NCBI GenBank assembly: GCA_029862935.1
Contig: JAOTWK010000195.1
Coordinates: 1 to 6,686, forward strand
DNA: 6,686 bases
Reading direction: 5' to 3'
From: Gemmatimonadota bacterium
GTDB lineage: Bacteria; Gemmatimonadota; Gemmatimonadetes; Gemmatimonadales; GWC2-71-9
The notes under the pieces were generated by a model. It did not search any database. It was not told where the DNA came from and saw only the letters and a list, made by a program, of their open reading frames with translations. A program made the translations under genes and the position numbers. Shown here piece after piece: positions 6,245 through 6,686 of the stretch; position 1 is the first letter of the stretch; each line of letters begins with the position of its first letter.

Positions 6245-6686
6245 GGCCGCGCACCTCACACACATGTACGGCCGGCGTACGGTGCTCGACATTGCTGACT
6301 TCGAGCTGCCCGCGGGATCGGTCACTGCCGTTGTCGGCCCCAATGGATCGGGCAAGAGCACGTTGCTCCGCATCCTCGGACTCGTCGAGCGTCCGCGAAC
6401 GGGCGACGTGACCCTGGAAGATCGGCCGATCGTCAGCGCGGCAGACTCCCGCTGGGCTCGACGCCGTGTCACGCTGGTGGAGCAGAGTCCCTACCTCTTC
6501 CGCGGGACCGTGCAACAGAACGTACGGTATGCGCTTTCACTCCACGGAATTCGCGGCGCGGAAGCGCAGAGGCGGACGACGGAGGCGCTGGAGCGACTCC
6601 ACTTGGGCGCTTTCGCCGACCGCGCCGCCAGTGAGCTCAGTGCCGGCGAGATCCAGCGGGTCGCCGTGGCACGGGCAATCGCCCTG
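6237..6686 (+). CDS. tupC: ABC transporter ATPase, tungstate (TupC) type, 3' partial
   Basis: This is the ATP-hydrolysing subunit that should pair with the permease. The ATG at 6237 overlaps the permease end by eight bases, with AAGG eight bases upstream. The window holds 150 codons and cuts the gene off. Visible motifs are Walker A GPNGSGKST (34-42), the Q-loop at VEQSPYLFRGTV (81-92, Gln83) and the signature LSAGEIQRVAVARAIAL (134-150). Walker B, the D-loop and the switch His lie beyond the edge. The signature reads LSAGE where most ABC proteins have LSGGE, a conservative change seen in other active ATPases. The aromatic-acidic PYLFRGTVQQNV block fits importers of the TupC/ModC/CysA group. 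The specific TupC name rests mainly on the neighbouring permease. Confidence 0.88.
   Translation, partial: MLKAAHLTHMYGRRTVLDIADFELPAGSVTAVVGPNGSGKSTLLRILGLVERPRTGDVTLEDRPIVSAADSRWARRRVTLVEQSPYLFRGTVQQNVRYALSLHGIRGAEAQRRTTEALERLHLGAFADRAASELSAGEIQRVAVARAIAL

Noticed and set aside
5486..6472. Long minus-strand open frame (328 codons) opposite the permease and ATPase
   Set aside because: Both plus-strand genes show clear family motifs across this span; the antisense product is low-complexity and charged.

Overview
This is a GC-rich bacterial window with no rRNA, tRNA, CRISPR array, transposase or phage gene. The gene set suggests a Gram-negative, double-membrane organism: it has a signal-peptide-bearing outer-membrane barrel candidate and an SH3b protein with a signal peptide. 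The style of the proteins (a bulky AGCS symporter, an SH3b plus OB-like protein, a TTG start) and the short CAGCTG/CTGACAG intergenic repeat remind me of Gemmatimonadota or a neighbouring phylum. That placement is an impression from memory, not a search result.

Layout. A 5'-truncated sodium:alanine (AGCS) symporter runs rightward to 1681 and converges on guaB (IMP dehydrogenase, leftward, 3238 to 1784). The roughly 100-base gap between them is a small repeat-rich element whose edge supplies the guaB stop codon. Upstream of guaB on the minus strand is a 127-base leader with a two-stem RNA structure just before the ribosome binding site. Beyond it lie two tightly spaced minus-strand genes: a secreted three-SH3b protein with a C-terminal OB-like domain (4797 to 3763), then a 128-residue helical protein of unknown function (3752 to 3366). 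These two, possibly with guaB, form a leftward operon. Its likely promoter lies in a 37-base divergent gap and reaches into the start of the next gene.

Rightward from that gap run an outer-membrane beta-barrel candidate (4835 to 5545), a TupB-type tungstate/oxyanion ABC permease starting at TTG three bases after the barrel stop, and a TupC-type ATPase that overlaps the permease by eight bases and is cut by the window end. The barrel, permease and ATPase look like one transcription unit. No substrate-binding protein (TupA) is in view.

Most of the content is ordinary core metabolism and transport. The observations most worth a second look are the barrel-TupB-TupC arrangement, the roughly 95-residue extra loop in the AGCS symporter, the structured guaB leader and the intergenic repeat at the guaB stop.
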